From assembly GCF_009767585.1 (NCBI RefSeq), contig NZ_WSNW01000001.1, forward strand, positions 1,704,090 through 1,768,089: a DNA stretch of 64,000 bases, given 5' to 3'. Source of the DNA: Coprobacillus cateniformis. Its GTDB lineage: Bacteria; Bacillota_I; Bacilli_A; Erysipelotrichales; Coprobacillaceae. A model generated the notes under the pieces. It was not told where the DNA came from and searched no databases. It saw nothing but the letters and a program-made list of their open reading frames with translations. A program made the translations under genes and the position numbers. Position 1 is the first letter of the stretch, and each line of letters starts with the position of its first letter. Below, piece by piece: positions 1 through 9,916 of the stretch.

Positions 1-566
1 GCACCACGTACTCCTTCTTCAGCTGGTTGAAATATAATTTTAAGAGTGCCATGAAGTTTATCTTTCAATTCCATAAGTATGCGAGCTGTAGTTAAACCTA
101 TAGCAGTGTGTCCATCGTGTCCACATGCATGCATTGCACCGATGTGACAAGAAGAAAACCTTTGCTGAAAAGGATAATGATGTTGAGAGGTTTCTTCAAT
201 TAATCCTAAAGCATCTATATCAAATCTTAAGGCTATTGTAGGACCTTCTCCATTCTTAAGAACACCAGCTACAGCAGTCATTCCGTTTTTGACTTTCTCT
301 AAATATTTAGGATTGGCATTTTCTTTTTGGGCACGGCGATAATTTAAGTGAAGAACTGTTTCTGGTGGAAGACCCATGCGGGCTTCTTTTTTCATAATCT
401 CTTCACCAACAAGAACTTCGTATCCTAATTCTTCCAATTGGGTTGCAATAAGGCATGCAGTACGTGTTTCTAACCAACCACGTTCAGCGTATTTATGAAG
501 ATCACGTCGTATTTTGACTGTGTCATAGTAATAAGAATGCGAAAGTTCTTTGATTTTTTGATACAT
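1..566 (-). CDS. M20-family amidohydrolase (hippurate/N-acyl-amino-acid hydrolase type), 3' part outside window
   Basis: The first 188 codons are present and read leftward off the window edge. The N-terminal catalytic half of a dinuclear-metal M20 amidohydrolase is visible: LRFDIDALGL, HACGHDGHTAIGL (metal-binding His and Asp) and FQPAEEGVRG (the Glu pair of base and ligand). Family members remove acyl groups from amino acids or peptides in the cytoplasm. The ATG at 566 follows an AGGAAGTGAA ribosome site. It is divergent from the MarR gene, and both promoters fit in the 134-bp gap. The exact substrate cannot be told from this half. Confidence 0.9.
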   Translation of the reverse strand, partial: MYQKIKELSHSYYYDTVKIRRDLHKYAERGWLETRTACLIATQLEELGYEVLVGEEIMKKEARMGLPPETVLHLNYRRAQKENANPKYLEKVKNGMTAVAGVLKNGEGPTIALRFDIDALGLIEETSQHHYPFQQRFSSCHIGAMHACGHDGHTAIGLTTARILMELKDKLHGTLKIIFQPAEEGVRG

Positions 567-587
567 ATATTTCACTTCCTTTTCTCT

Positions 588-616
588 ATTGTATCAATTT
601 CAAATATGAACATCAA
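588..616 (-). promoter_or_regulatory. Promoter for the M20 amidohydrolase
   Basis: On the minus strand TTGATG (616-611) and TACAAT (593-588) are separated by 17 bp, 22 bp before the ATG at 566. Confidence 0.55.
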
Positions 617-648
617 TTCTAAAGAATGAAAATGAAAATTTTAAAGCG

Positions 649-677
649 TTGACAAATTATGACAAGAGGTATAAAAT
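649..677 (+). promoter_or_regulatory. Promoter for the MarR-activase pair
   Basis: TTGACA (649-654), a 17-bp spacer and TAAAAT (672-677) lie just upstream of the MarR start at 701. It is the only clear promoter before the large activase gene, so the two genes are probably co-transcribed. Confidence 0.65.
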
Positions 678-700
678 GCTCATAGTGTGAGGTATTAAAA

Positions 701-1132
701 ATGGAATTTCAGAATTATGCAAATGAGTTAATTGAATATTTAATTATAGGTGAACAGCGTGGGCGTTTGATTCAATATAATATATCTGAGATTGCTAAGG
801 GGGAAATTGCTGTTTTGATGTATTTGTTAAAAGAAAAAGATGGCGCGAATGCATATGAAATTAGTCGTCGTTTTGATATCAATACATCACGTGTAGCAGC
901 TATCCTTAATAGTTTATGTCGTAAAGAGTATGTTAAACGTATGTCTGATGCTGATGATAAAAGAAAAATACATGTCTATATAACACCAAAAGGGCAATCA
1001 TTCTGCTTACAGAGATACAATGATGTTTTATCCCATGTCACAAGAATGTTATCAGAACTTGGTGAGAAAGATGCTAAGGAGTATGTGAGGATAATGAAGA
1101 AGATTACTGATATATTTAAGGAAATGGACTAG
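701..1132 (+). CDS. MarR-family transcriptional regulator
   Basis: 143 residues, the usual MarR size. The middle is a winged helix-turn-helix: ISRRFDINTSRVAAILNSL is the recognition helix region, and RMSDADDKRKIHVYITPKG is the wing with the typical D-D-K-R-K-hydrophobic pattern. Helical ends would form the dimer interface. Such proteins normally repress their own operon and let go when a small molecule or oxidant binds. It sits about 100 bp upstream of the dehydratase-activase-type gene with no terminator between, so it may control that gene; this link is inference from position. Confidence 0.9.
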   Translation: MEFQNYANELIEYLIIGEQRGRLIQYNISEIAKGEIAVLMYLLKEKDGANAYEISRRFDINTSRVAAILNSLCRKEYVKRMSDADDKRKIHVYITPKGQSFCLQRYNDVLSHVTRMLSELGEKDAKEYVRIMKKITDIFKEMD

Positions 1133-1235
1133 TTTTTAAGCATCATGATTGAAATTATCTTCACATTCAGTTAGTATTTGTGGAGTATTTTGCGGAAAAA
1201 TAGCAGGTAATAGGAATGGTTTTAGGAGGACAATG

Positions 1236-4200
1236 ATGAGTCAATATTATTTAGGAATCGATGTAGGTTCTACAACGGTGAAAGCATATTTAACAGATGA
1301 GGATGATAAGTGTCTTTATTCAAATTATGTGAGGCATAATTCGGATGTAAGAAATACTATTTTAACATTATTAGAGGACATATCAGAAAAGTATTCAGAT
1401 ATTGCTATTTATCCAGTCATTACAGGTTCAGGTGGTCTATCAATCTCTGAATCATTAAATATACAATTTGTACAAGAAGTGATAGCTTGTACAAAAACAA
1501 TAGAAACATATATACCAGAAACAGATGTTGCCATTGAACTTGGTGGGGAAGACGCTAAGATTACATATTTTGAGGGTTCATTAGAACAACGAATGAATGG
1601 AACTTGTGCTGGTGGGACAGGTGCTTTTATTGATCAGATGGCAACATTACTTCAAACTGATGCATCAGGTTTAAATGATTATGCCAAGAACTATAACAGA
1701 ATTTATCCAATTGCTTCACGATGTGGTGTTTTTGCTAAAACAGATATCCAACCTTTAATTAACGAAGGTGCTCAAAAAGAGGATATTGCAGCATCAATTT
1801 TTCAAGCTGTTGTCAATCAGACAATTAGTGGGTTGGCATGTGGAAAACCTATTAAAGGGAAGGTTGCTTTCTTAGGTGGACCGTTATACTTCTTAGATCA
1901 GTTACGTGCACGTTTTATAGATACATTAAATTTAAAAGATAATGAAGTTATTTTTCCTGATAATTCTCAATTGTTTGTAGCTATGGGAGCATGTTTAAAT
2001 GCTAAAGAGGTTAAAACAAGTCTTCGTTTACAACAGTTGATTATGAGTTTGAAAGAGTTGAAGAATCAAGGAAATGAAGCAGTACATACTTTGGAACCAT
2101 TATTCCATAATGAGGATGAATTAAGAGGCTTTAGAGAAAGACATCTTCAAGCAATGACAAAAAAGAAAAATATAAAAAAATATAAAGGTGATATATATTT
2201 AGGTATTGATGTTGGATCTACAACATCAAAGGTTATTCTTATAGATAATGAAGGTTCTATTTTATATTCTTTCTATAATTCAAATGAAGGTAATCCATTA
2301 GATTTAATTATTAGAATTATGAAAGAAGTTTATGAAATGATTCCAGAAGGATGTAAAATCAAAAAAGCTGGTGTTACTGGTTATGGAGAAGCTCTTATTA
2401 AAGCTGCACTTAAAGTAGATATTGGAGAGGTTGAAACAATTGCTCATTATACTGCTGCCAAACATTTTCAACCAGAAGTGGACTTTATTTTAGATATTGG
2501 TGGTCAGGATATGAAGGCCATTACTATTAGAGATGATGTTATTCAAGATATTACACTAAATGAAGCTTGTTCATCAGGTTGTGGCTCATTCTTGGAGACA
2601 TTTGCTCATTCTTTAGGATATAAAATAGATGAATTTGCAGAATTAGCGTTATTATCAAATCATCCATTAGATTTGGGAAGTCGTTGTACTGTTTTTATGA
2701 ATTCAAAAGTCAAACAGGCGCAAAAAGAAGGTGCTTCATTAGCTGATATATCAGCTGGTTTATCTTATTCGGTCATTAAAAATGCTCTTTATAAAGTTAT
2801 TAAATTAAGAAATAAAGAACAGATTGGTAAAAATGTTGTTGTTCAGGGTGGGACATTCTATAATGAAGCAGTTTTACGTGCTTTTGAAAAAGAAGCAGAT
2901 ATAGAAGTTATTCGACCAGATATTGCTGGATTAATGGGTGCCTATGGAATGGCAACAATCGCAATGGATAAAGATGATGGTAAGGGTTCTACAATTTTAT
3001 CACTCACTGAATTAGAAAAGCTAACATATACAAATGCTATGAAAAATTGTGGCAAATGTACAAATAATTGTATGTTAACAATTACAACATTTAATGATGG
3101 AAGAGAGTATATTAGTGGAAATAGATGCGAGCGTGGAGCAAATTTACCATTAGTATCTAAAAAGTTACCAAATCTTTTTGATTATAAATATCGACGAGTT
3201 TTTAATTATCGCTCACTTTCAGAGGAAGAGGCGTTAAGAGGAATGGTTGGAATTCCAAGAGCATTAAATATGTATGAAAATTATCCATTTTGGCATACAT
3301 TATTAACTGAATTAAAGTTTAGAGTTATTTTATCAGCACGTTCTTCAAAAGCTATTTATGAAAAAGGAATAGAATCTATTCCAAGTGAAAGTGCATGTTA
3401 TCCTGCCAAGATTACACATGGACATATTGAAAACCTGATTGAAAAGGGGCTTCACTTTATCTTCTATCCATCTGTTGCTTATGAGAGATTAGAAAATGAA
3501 GAAGCAGGAAATCATTATAATTGTCCAGTTGTTGCTTCTTATCCAGAAGTTATAAAAAATAATGTTGATAGTCTAGATCATAATGATATATGTTTTAAAA
3601 ATCCTTTTGTATCATTAAATAATCCTAAAACTCTGTTTCATGTATTAAAAGAAGAATTAAAAGAATTCCATGTGAGTGATCAAGAACTACAAATTGCTAT
3701 AGATAAAGCATATGTAGAATTAAATCGTTGTCAGGAAGATATTCGTCAAGAAGGATTAAAAGCAATGGAGTATATGCAGGAACATCATTTACAGGGAATT
3801 GTTTTGGCTGGTCGTCCTTATCATATTGATCCAGAGATTAATCATGGAATTGCAGATTTAATTACAAGTGAAGGGTTTGTTGTTCTAAGTGAAGATAGTG
3901 TATGTTATTTGGATCAGGAACATTTAAAATTAAGAGTTGTTGATCAATGGACATATCATTCACGTCTATACAAGGCAGCATCTTATGTTTCATCACGGAA
4001 TGATTTACAGCTTATTCAATTAACTTCATTTGGTTGTGGTTTAGATGCTGTAACAGCTGATCAGGTAGCAGAAATCTTAAAAGCTAGAAATAAGATTTAT
4101 ACATTAATTAAAATTGATGAAGGTAGTAACTTAGGTGCCATTCGTATTCGTATTCGTTCTTTAAAAGCAACCCTTGAAAAGAAAGAAGAAATCATCAATT

Positions 4201-5456
4201 TAAATCAGAAATATGAACAAATAAAAGTTCCATTTACAAAAGAAATGAGAGAAGCTCGTTATACAATTCTTTGCCCACAAATGTCACCATTGCATTTCCA
4301 ATTCGTTGAAACTGCTATGAATTCTGAAGGTTATAACTTTGTTGTCTTACCTTCAGTTGATAAAGATGCTGTTGAACAAGGATTAAAATACGTTAATAAT
4401 GATGCTTGTTATCCAAGTATATTGGTAACTGGACAAATGATGAATGCTTTAAACAGTGGCAAATATGATTTAAATAAAGTTGCATTAATGATTTCTCAAA
4501 CAGGTGGAGGGTGTCGAGCAACGAATTATATTGCTTTTATACGTAAGGCATTAAAAGATGCTGGTATGGAACACATTCCTGTTATTTCAGCAAACTTATC
4601 AGGTTTAGAAAGCAATCCAGGGTTTAAAATTACATATAAGGTTGCTAAAAAAGTTATCATTGGAGCTATGTATGGAGATTTATTTATGCGAGTTCTTTAT
4701 CGAGTCAGACCATATGAGGCTATTCCTGGATCAGCAAATGAACTTTATGAATCATGGGTAGCAAAATGCCAAGAAAATGTTAAGAATGGAAATATGAAAG
4801 AATTTAAGAAGAATGTATATCAAATTGTTAAAGATTTTGATGAGTTACCATTGCTAGACATTAAAAAGCCACGCGTTGGATTAGTTGGTGAGATATTGGT
4901 TAAATTTCACCCTACTGCTAATAATCAAATTGTTGATATTATTGAAGCTGAAGGTGGTGAAGCTGTTATGCCGGATCTTATAGATTTTTTCCAATACTGT
5001 TTCTATAATACTTGGTATGAACATGAACATTTTGATGTTAAAAAGTCATCAGTCTTATTATGTAATTTTGCAATTTGGTTTGTAGATTATTTACGTAGGG
5101 ATATGATAAAAGCATTAAAAGCATCAAAGCGTTTTGATGCACCACATCCTATTGATCAAATTGCTAAAAAGGCAACTGAAATTGTTTCAATGGGAAATAT
5201 GACTGGTGAAGGGTGGTTCTTAACCGGTGAAATGATTGAATTAATTGAAGAAGGTGCTCCTAATATTGTTTGTATGCAGCCATTTGCCTGTTTACCAAAC
5301 CATGTCACTGGTAAAGGAGTTATTAAAGCATTACGTAAGAGATATCCCGAAAGTAATATTGTGGCTGTTGATTATGATCCAGGTGCAAGTGAGGTCAATC
5401 AATTAAATAGAATTAAGTTGATGTTATCAACTGCATTTAAGAATATAAAGGATTAA
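1236..5456 (+). CDS. Multidomain 2-hydroxyacyl-CoA dehydratase activase-type protein (BcrAD/BadFG ATPase plus D-component-like region)
   Basis: About 1,406 residues. There are two successive ASKHA-fold ATPase domains, opening with GIDVGSTTVKAY (about residue 7) and GIDVGSTTSKVI (about residue 325). Each carries a cysteine loop (NGTCAGGTGAF; NEACSSGCGSF) like the [4Fe-4S] site of HgdC-type activators. A CGKCTNNC cluster near residue 605 precedes a region resembling 2-hydroxyglutaryl-CoA dehydratase D-component proteins (ESACYPAKITHGH; NNDACYPSILVTGQM; QTGGGCRATNY). Simple activators are about 260 residues, so this is the long fused form known in anaerobic Firmicutes. In that family ATP hydrolysis drives low-potential electron transfer; the substrate of the long form is not established. 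ATG 1236 is chosen because AGGAGG (1224-1229) precedes it; a TTG at 1149 has no such site. The stop codon lies in a terminator hairpin. Confidence 0.85.
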   Translation: MSQYYLGIDVGSTTVKAYLTDEDDKCLYSNYVRHNSDVRNTILTLLEDISEKYSDIAIYPVITGSGGLSISESLNIQFVQEVIACTKTIETYIPETDVAIELGGEDAKITYFEGSLEQRMNGTCAGGTGAFIDQMATLLQTDASGLNDYAKNYNRIYPIASRCGVFAKTDIQPLINEGAQKEDIAASIFQAVVNQTISGLACGKPIKGKVAFLGGPLYFLDQLRARFIDTLNLKDNEVIFPDNSQLFVAMGACLNAKEVKTSLRLQQLIMSLKELKNQGNEAVHTLEPLFHNEDELRGFRERHLQAMTKKKNIKKYKGDIYLGIDVGSTTSKVILIDNEGSILYSFYNSNEGNPLDLIIRIMKEVYEMIPEGCKIKKAGVTGYGEALIKAALKVDIGEVETIAHYTAAKHFQPEVDFILDIGGQDMKAITIRDDVIQDITLNEACSSGCGSFLETFAHSLGYKIDEFAELALLSNHPLDLGSRCTVFMNSKVKQAQKEGASLADISAGLSYSVIKNALYKVIKLRNKEQIGKNVVVQGGTFYNEAVLRAFEKEADIEVIRPDIAGLMGAYGMATIAMDKDDGKGSTILSLTELEKLTYTNAMKNCGKCTNNCMLTITTFNDGREYISGNRCERGANLPLVSKKLPNLFDYKYRRVFNYRSLSEEEALRGMVGIPRALNMYENYPFWHTLLTELKFRVILSARSSKAIYEKGIESIPSESACYPAKITHGHIENLIEKGLHFIFYPSVAYERLENEEAGNHYNCPVVASYPEVIKNNVDSLDHNDICFKNPFVSLNNPKTLFHVLKEELKEFHVSDQELQIAIDKAYVELNRCQEDIRQEGLKAMEYMQEHHLQGIVLAGRPYHIDPEINHGIADLITSEGFVVLSEDSVCYLDQEHLKLRVVDQWTYHSRLYKAASYVSSRNDLQLIQLTSFGCGLDAVTADQVAEILKARNKIYTLIKIDEGSNLGAIRIRIRSLKATLEKKEEIINLNQKYEQIKVPFTKEMREARYTILCPQMSPLHFQFVETAMNSEGYNFVVLPSVDKDAVEQGLKYVNNDACYPSILVTGQMMNALNSGKYDLNKVALMISQTGGGCRATNYIAFIRKALKDAGMEHIPVISANLSGLESNPGFKITYKVAKKVIIGAMYGDLFMRVLYRVRPYEAIPGSANELYESWVAKCQENVKNGNMKEFKKNVYQIVKDFDELPLLDIKKPRVGLVGEILVKFHPTANNQIVDIIEAEGGEAVMPDLIDFFQYCFYNTWYEHEHFDVKKSSVLLCNFAIWFVDYLRRDMIKALKASKRFDAPHPIDQIAKKATEIVSMGNMTGEGWFLTGEMIELIEEGAPNIVCMQPFACLPNHVTGKGVIKALRKRYPESNIVAVDYDPGASEVNQLNRIKLMLSTAFKNIKD

Positions 5457-5470
5457 CTTTATATTCTTTT
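5441..5470 (+). terminator. Rho-independent terminator of the activase gene
   Basis: Perfect 10-bp arms GAATATAAAG (5441-5450) and CTTTATATTC (5457-5466), a 6-nt loop holding the stop codon, then TTTT. Confidence 0.7.
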
Positions 5471-5567
5471 CATATGTATTCCCTTTTTAGATAACTTTGT
5501 GACAATAGTGTGACTTCAATGTGATATTATGTTATTATAAAATTACAAAATAAAGGAGAAGGATATT

Positions 5568-6026
5568 ATGAAGAAATTATTAAAAATGGGAATCTGTATA
5601 ATGATGGCTGCTGTAGTATTAAGTGGCTGTGGTGGAGGAAATTCGAAAACTGAGACAGCAGTATATGAAGGTGAGATCAATGGAGTTAAGGTTTCAAATA
5701 CAATTGATTATTCAGGTGATCGTGTTTTAAAACAGACATCAGTATCTGAAATGAACTTTAAGGATTTGGGAATTACAAAAGATTTAATGGAACAAACTGT
5801 AGCACAATATAAAAAATTATATGATATCAAAGGTGTGACTTATAAAGCTGATATAACTGATGATACAATTAGTGAAACAACTGTTATTGATTATGAGAAT
5901 GCGGATTTTGATGCTTTAAAAACTGCTAAATTAATTACAAGTACTAAAGAAGATGGTAAAATTCTTTATGTGAGTTATGAACAAACAGTAAAGAATTTAG
6001 AAAGTTCTGGGCTAACTAAAAAATAA
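5568..6026 (+). CDS. YehR-like (DUF1307) lipoprotein
   Basis: 152 residues. There is a lipoprotein signal peptide with lipobox LSGC (lipidated Cys21), followed by a GGGNSK linker. The mature part resembles the YehR/DUF1307 family: short surface lipoproteins of unknown function. A strong AAAGGAGAAGG ribosome site lies before ATG 5568. It is flanked by its own terminators, so it is monocistronic. The next gene is another small lipoprotein of a different family. Confidence 0.75.
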   Translation: MKKLLKMGICIMMAAVVLSGCGGGNSKTETAVYEGEINGVKVSNTIDYSGDRVLKQTSVSEMNFKDLGITKDLMEQTVAQYKKLYDIKGVTYKADITDDTISETTVIDYENADFDALKTAKLITSTKEDGKILYVSYEQTVKNLESSGLTKK

Positions 6027-6044
6027 AATGAAATAACTATTTTT

Positions 6045-6075
6045 ATCCCATACCTTTGATGTTATGGGATATTTA
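6045..6075 (+). terminator. Rho-independent terminator after the YehR-like gene
   Basis: Arms ATCCCATA (6045-6052) and TATGGGAT (6063-6070), followed by an A/T-rich tail. Confidence 0.6.
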
Positions 6076-6144
6076 TTGTTATATAAATAAGATATTAATG
6101 TTTTCATCATTTGTTAAAGATTATCATATTATGTGAAAATATGG

Positions 6145-6150
6145 TATAAT
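6145..6150 (+). promoter_or_regulatory. -10 element for the second lipoprotein
   Basis: Consensus TATAAT at 6145-6150, 22 bp before the ATG at 6172. No good -35 is visible. Confidence 0.4.
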
Positions 6151-6171
6151 ATGTCATTGAGGAGGGATATT

Positions 6172-6807
6172 ATGAAAAGATTTTTAAAAGTGTGTATATG
6201 TTTGTTAATGGTTGTAGGTGTTGTTGGTTGTGGAGGAAGTGATTCTACAGAAAAACAGGAAGCAGTTGTTAAACATTTTTTTGAGTATTTTAAGGAAGCA
6301 GACATGGATAAGCTTACGACTATCTGTACTAAGGATAATCAAGATTTAAAGGACATAACAAGTATGATTTCTGGGTTAGATGCTTATCGTGATCCTAAGA
6401 AATTTGGTCAGGTTTTCGTAGATGAGACAGATTCTTTTATGAAAGAGGTATTCTCTACATTGTTTGTTTCTTATGAAATTAAAAAGGCTGAAAAGAAAGA
6501 TGATAATTATACTATAACAGTTGATGCAACAATGAAAGATTATAAAGGATTCAATTTCTCAACATCTGAAATGTCTACAATTGCTGAAAAATACCAAAAG
6601 GAGCATCTTTCAGAATTACAAGAACTTTATAAATCTAAAGGGCAACAAGCCATGATAGAAAAGATTTATGCAGATATTGCTCCGCAATTATATGCAAGTA
6701 TGAAAGAACAAATTAAAACCATTAAAGAATCTAAAGAAAAAATGTTATTTACTGTTGTGGCAGATGGGGATAATTGGTTGATTTCAAAAATTCAAGTTTA
6801 TCAATAA
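6172..6807 (+). CDS. Lipoprotein with NTF2/DUF5105-like stress-domain character
   Basis: 211 residues from ATG 6172, which is preceded by AGGAGGG (6160-6166). A longer frame from GTG 6133 has no ribosome site and would overlap the -10. The lipoprotein signal ends in VVGC (Cys20). The mature protein begins with EAVVKHFFEYFKEADMDKL and ends ADGDNWLISKIQVY, the pattern of cone-shaped NTF2-like domains in secreted Firmicute lipoproteins. It is probably surface-anchored; the function is unknown. Confidence 0.7.
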   Translation: MKRFLKVCICLLMVVGVVGCGGSDSTEKQEAVVKHFFEYFKEADMDKLTTICTKDNQDLKDITSMISGLDAYRDPKKFGQVFVDETDSFMKEVFSTLFVSYEIKKAEKKDDNYTITVDATMKDYKGFNFSTSEMSTIAEKYQKEHLSELQELYKSKGQQAMIEKIYADIAPQLYASMKEQIKTIKESKEKMLFTVVADGDNWLISKIQVYQ

Positions 6808-7230
6808 AATGAGTAGAAAACATAAGTTTATTGTACTTATGTTTTTTCTTTTTTCAATAATTTTCTTTCTATTGTTTAAACAGTTATACAGAAAGTATGA
6901 TGATTAATAGAATCTAGTACAATGCATCACACAACTTAGTAAAGAGGTCAATAAAATTCTATGAATGACTTTGTCGATATAAAGGAAGCCTAAAGAGAGG
7001 TTGTTAACAAAAGTTTTATTGGAAATAATCATATTTATAGAGAAATAGTTACTTGTACATAGTAAACATCTTTGTACGTTTCATATTTTTGTTTTTAATA
7101 AATAAATTTCAAGAATTTGCAAAATAAACAAATTTGAGTTATGATAAATAATATATACAATAATAATGATCAAAAATTCACAAATGAGTCACATGAAAAG
7201 TGTATAATAAAATATGAAGGGAGTGATTTG
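6808..7230. other. Intergenic gap, little visible
   Basis: A terminator sits at its left end (6819-6850) and a TATAAT at 7203-7208 before the ABC importer operon. I see no gene, RNA or repeat in the rest. A longer importer start at 7141 lacks a ribosome site. Confidence 0.5.
6819..6850 (+). terminator. Rho-independent terminator after the second lipoprotein
   Basis: AACATAAGT (6819-6827 region) pairs with ACTTATGTT (6835-6843), followed by TTTTCTTTTTT. Confidence 0.7.
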
Positions 7231-8352
7231 ATGATAGAATTTCAGAATGTATATAAATCATTTAAAGATAAGCACGTTTTAGAAAATATATCATTTACAG
7301 TCAATGATGGGGAATTTGTTTGTATTATTGGCCCAAGTGGCTGTGGAAAAACAACCGTATTAAAAATGATTAATAAACTCATTAAGGTTTCAAAAGGAAA
7401 AATCTTAGTAAATGATATAGATATTAGTCAAGAAAACGAAATAGATTTAAGAAGAAAAATAGGTTATGTTATTCAGCAAACTGGATTATTTCCACATATG
7501 ACAGTGAAAGAAAATATTGAACTTATACCTAAATTAAAAAATAAAAAAGATCCTCATATTGTTCTTAAAGTCAAAGAGGTTTTAGATATGGTTGGACTAG
7601 ATCCAGATGAATATTTAGATAAATATCCTATTCAAATGAGTGGAGGACAACAACAAAGGGTAGGTGTTGCAAGAGCCTTTGCAAGTGAACCAGATATTAT
7701 ATTAATGGATGAACCATTTAGTGCACTCGATCCTATTACAAGAAATCAGCTTCAAGATGAGCTTTTAGCATTGCAGAATAATCTTCAGAAAACAATTGTT
7801 TTTGTGACACATGATATGGCAGAGGCTATTAAGTTAGCGGATCGTATATGTATTATGAATGATGGTAAAATCCAGCAGTTTGACACACCTGAACAAATTC
7901 TAAAACATCCAGCCAATGATTTTGTTTTAAATTTTGTTGGAAAGAAACGTATTTGGGATTCTCCTGAACTTATTAAAGCAAAAGATATTATGATTGATGA
8001 ACCAATTGTTTGCCCATATACTTTAAAATGTATCAAGGCTTTAAATATTATGTTTAATTATCGTGTTGATAGTTTAATGGTTGTTGATAAAAAACATACA
8101 TTTATGGGAATGGTTTATGCGGATCAAGTAGCAGATGAATCAAATAAAGGAAAAAGAGTAGATGAGATTATGCAAACGGATTGTGTAACTGCTCAGTCTG
8201 ATGATTCAATAGTTGATATTTTAAATATTGCGAGACAAAAAAATAAATATACGATTCCAGTTGTAGATGATGGGCATTTGGTTGGTTTAATTACAAAGAG
8301 TACATTAGTTACAACTCTATCAAAGAAGTATGATGAAAGTGAGGGAGAATAA
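7231..8352 (+). CDS. OpuCA/EgtV-type ABC transporter ATPase with CBS domains
   Basis: 373 residues. Walker A GPSGCGKTT (about residue 36), the Q-loop region YVIQQTGLFPHM, signature MSGGQQQRVGVARA, Walker B IILMDEPFSALD and the switch histidine FVTHD are all intact. After residue about 250 come two CBS motifs (TLKCIKALNIMFNYRVDSLMVV; SDDSIVDILNIARQKNKYTIPVVDDGHLVGLIT), typical of quaternary-amine importers where they can sense ionic strength or nucleotides. The start is ATG 7231 after GAAGGGAG. It overlaps the permease gene by one base (TAATG), so translation is coupled. The substrate is an osmolyte-like compound (glycine betaine, choline, carnitine) or ergothioneine; the sequence alone does not decide. 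Confidence 0.92.
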   Translation: MIEFQNVYKSFKDKHVLENISFTVNDGEFVCIIGPSGCGKTTVLKMINKLIKVSKGKILVNDIDISQENEIDLRRKIGYVIQQTGLFPHMTVKENIELIPKLKNKKDPHIVLKVKEVLDMVGLDPDEYLDKYPIQMSGGQQQRVGVARAFASEPDIILMDEPFSALDPITRNQLQDELLALQNNLQKTIVFVTHDMAEAIKLADRICIMNDGKIQQFDTPEQILKHPANDFVLNFVGKKRIWDSPELIKAKDIMIDEPIVCPYTLKCIKALNIMFNYRVDSLMVVDKKHTFMGMVYADQVADESNKGKRVDEIMQTDCVTAQSDDSIVDILNIARQKNKYTIPVVDDGHLVGLITKSTLVTTLSKKYDESEGE

Positions 8353-9916
8353 TGACTGGATTTATTAATTATTTTATCCAAAACATTTCAACTATCTTAG
8401 GGTTGTTTGTAGAGCATGTCCAATTAACAGTGCTAGCTATTATCATATCAATAGTTGTAGGGATACCCTTAGGTATACCATTACTTATTTTAAACCATCT
8501 AAAAAGCCAGTTATGGCTATAGCAAATTTAATTCAGGCAATTCCATCAATGGCATTATTAGGGTTTATGATTCCATTATTAGGGATAGGAACAAAACCGG
8601 CAATTGTTATGGTGATTTTATATTCATTATTGCCAATTATAAAAAATACTGTTGCTGGTCTTGATAGTATTAACGAAGAAACATTAGAAGCTGCCAAAGG
8701 AATTGGATTAACAAGATTACAGGTTTTATATAAAGTTCAGATTCCATTAGCAGCTCCGGTTATTATGGCTGGAGTTAGAATTAGTGCTGTGAGTTCTGTT
8801 GGACTTATGACACTTGCTGCATTTATTGGTGCAGGTGGCTTAGGATATCTTGTTTATGCTGGTATTCGAACAACAAATACAGATCAAATTTTAGCTGGTG
8901 CTATTCCTGCCTGCATATTAGCGTTATTAATAGATTATATTTTCTCTATTTTAGAACGATTAGTGACACCTAAGAGTTTCCAATTAGCTAAACCAAGGTC
9001 AGTTTTTAAAGGAATTGTTGATAAGACTATCATTGTGTTAACATGTCTTGGATTAGCAGGAAGTTTTGTTTATACAAATATGGGAAATAGTAATAGTAGT
9101 AAAAAAATAAAAATAGGAAGTATGGATTTTTCTGAACAAGAAACATTAAACTATATGTTAAAATATTTAATTGAAGGTAATAGTGATGTTGAAGTTGAAC
9201 AAGCACTCTCGTTAGGCTCTAGTTCGATAGTTCTAGATGCTATTAAGGGTGGCGATATTGATATGTATATAGACTATACAGGAACAATCTATGGTAGTAT
9301 CTTAGGACTTGAGCCTAATAGTGATGTTGATGAAGTTTATAAGACTGTTAAAGAAGAATTTCAATCACAATTTCATTTAACAGTATTAGATGCACTTGGC
9401 TTCAATAACACGTATACTCTTGCCATAGATAAAGACTTGGCGAAAAAGTATAATATTGAAACTATAAGTGATTTATGTAAAGTTTCTAAGCAACTGACTT
9501 TCTCACCAACGTTAACTTTCATGGAAAGAAAGGATTGCTGGTTAGGATTGCAAAAATCATATCCAATTCAATTTAAGAATATTATACCTATTGATGGTTC
9601 TCCTAGATATACTGCTCTTACAAGCCATGAGTGTGATGTTATTGATGCGTATTCAACAGATGGATTATTAAAGAAATTTGATTTAAAGGTTTTAAAAGAT
9701 GATCGCTCATTCTTTTTACCATATCATGCAATCCCAATTATCAATGAAAGAATTGAAAAAGAATTTCCAGAAATTATTCCTATTGTCAATCAATTACAAA
9801 AATATCTAAATGAAGATGTTATGGTTGACTTAAATTATCGTGTTGATGAATTAAAAGAAAAACCAAAAGATGTTGCTAAAGAATTCTTAGTTCAACATCA
9901 ACTGATTAAAGAGTAG
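8352..9916 (+). CDS. OpuC/EgtU-type permease fused to substrate-binding domain, interrupted by a -1 frameshift
   Basis: Translation from ATG 8352 gives MTGFINYFIQNISTILGLF and a first membrane segment, then stops at 8520-8522. The rest of the protein is open in the -1 frame from about 8483 to 9916 and reads on smoothly (KPSKKPVMAIANLIQAIP). It includes the permease EAA region (EETLEAAKGIGLTRLQVLYK), four to five membrane segments and, from about residue 250, a periplasmic-type binding domain (KIKIGSMDFSEQETLNYML ... DIDMYIDYTGTIY ... IDAYSTDGLLKKFDL). The joined protein would be about 521 residues, close to pneumococcal EgtU-type permease-binding fusions. The frames can be joined at a T TTA AAC heptamer (8489-8495). 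This may be programmed frameshifting, a real mutation or a sequencing error. The importer would deliver its ligand to the CBS-ATPase encoded upstream. Confidence 0.85.

Noticed and set aside
1149..1235. Longer start for the activase (TTG 1149)
   Set aside because: No ribosome site; AGGAGG before 1236 decides the start, and the extra residues do not look like the family N-terminus.
7785..8381. Minus-strand open frames within the importer ATPase gene
   Set aside because: They lie wholly inside a well-supported gene, lack ribosome sites and show no family features.
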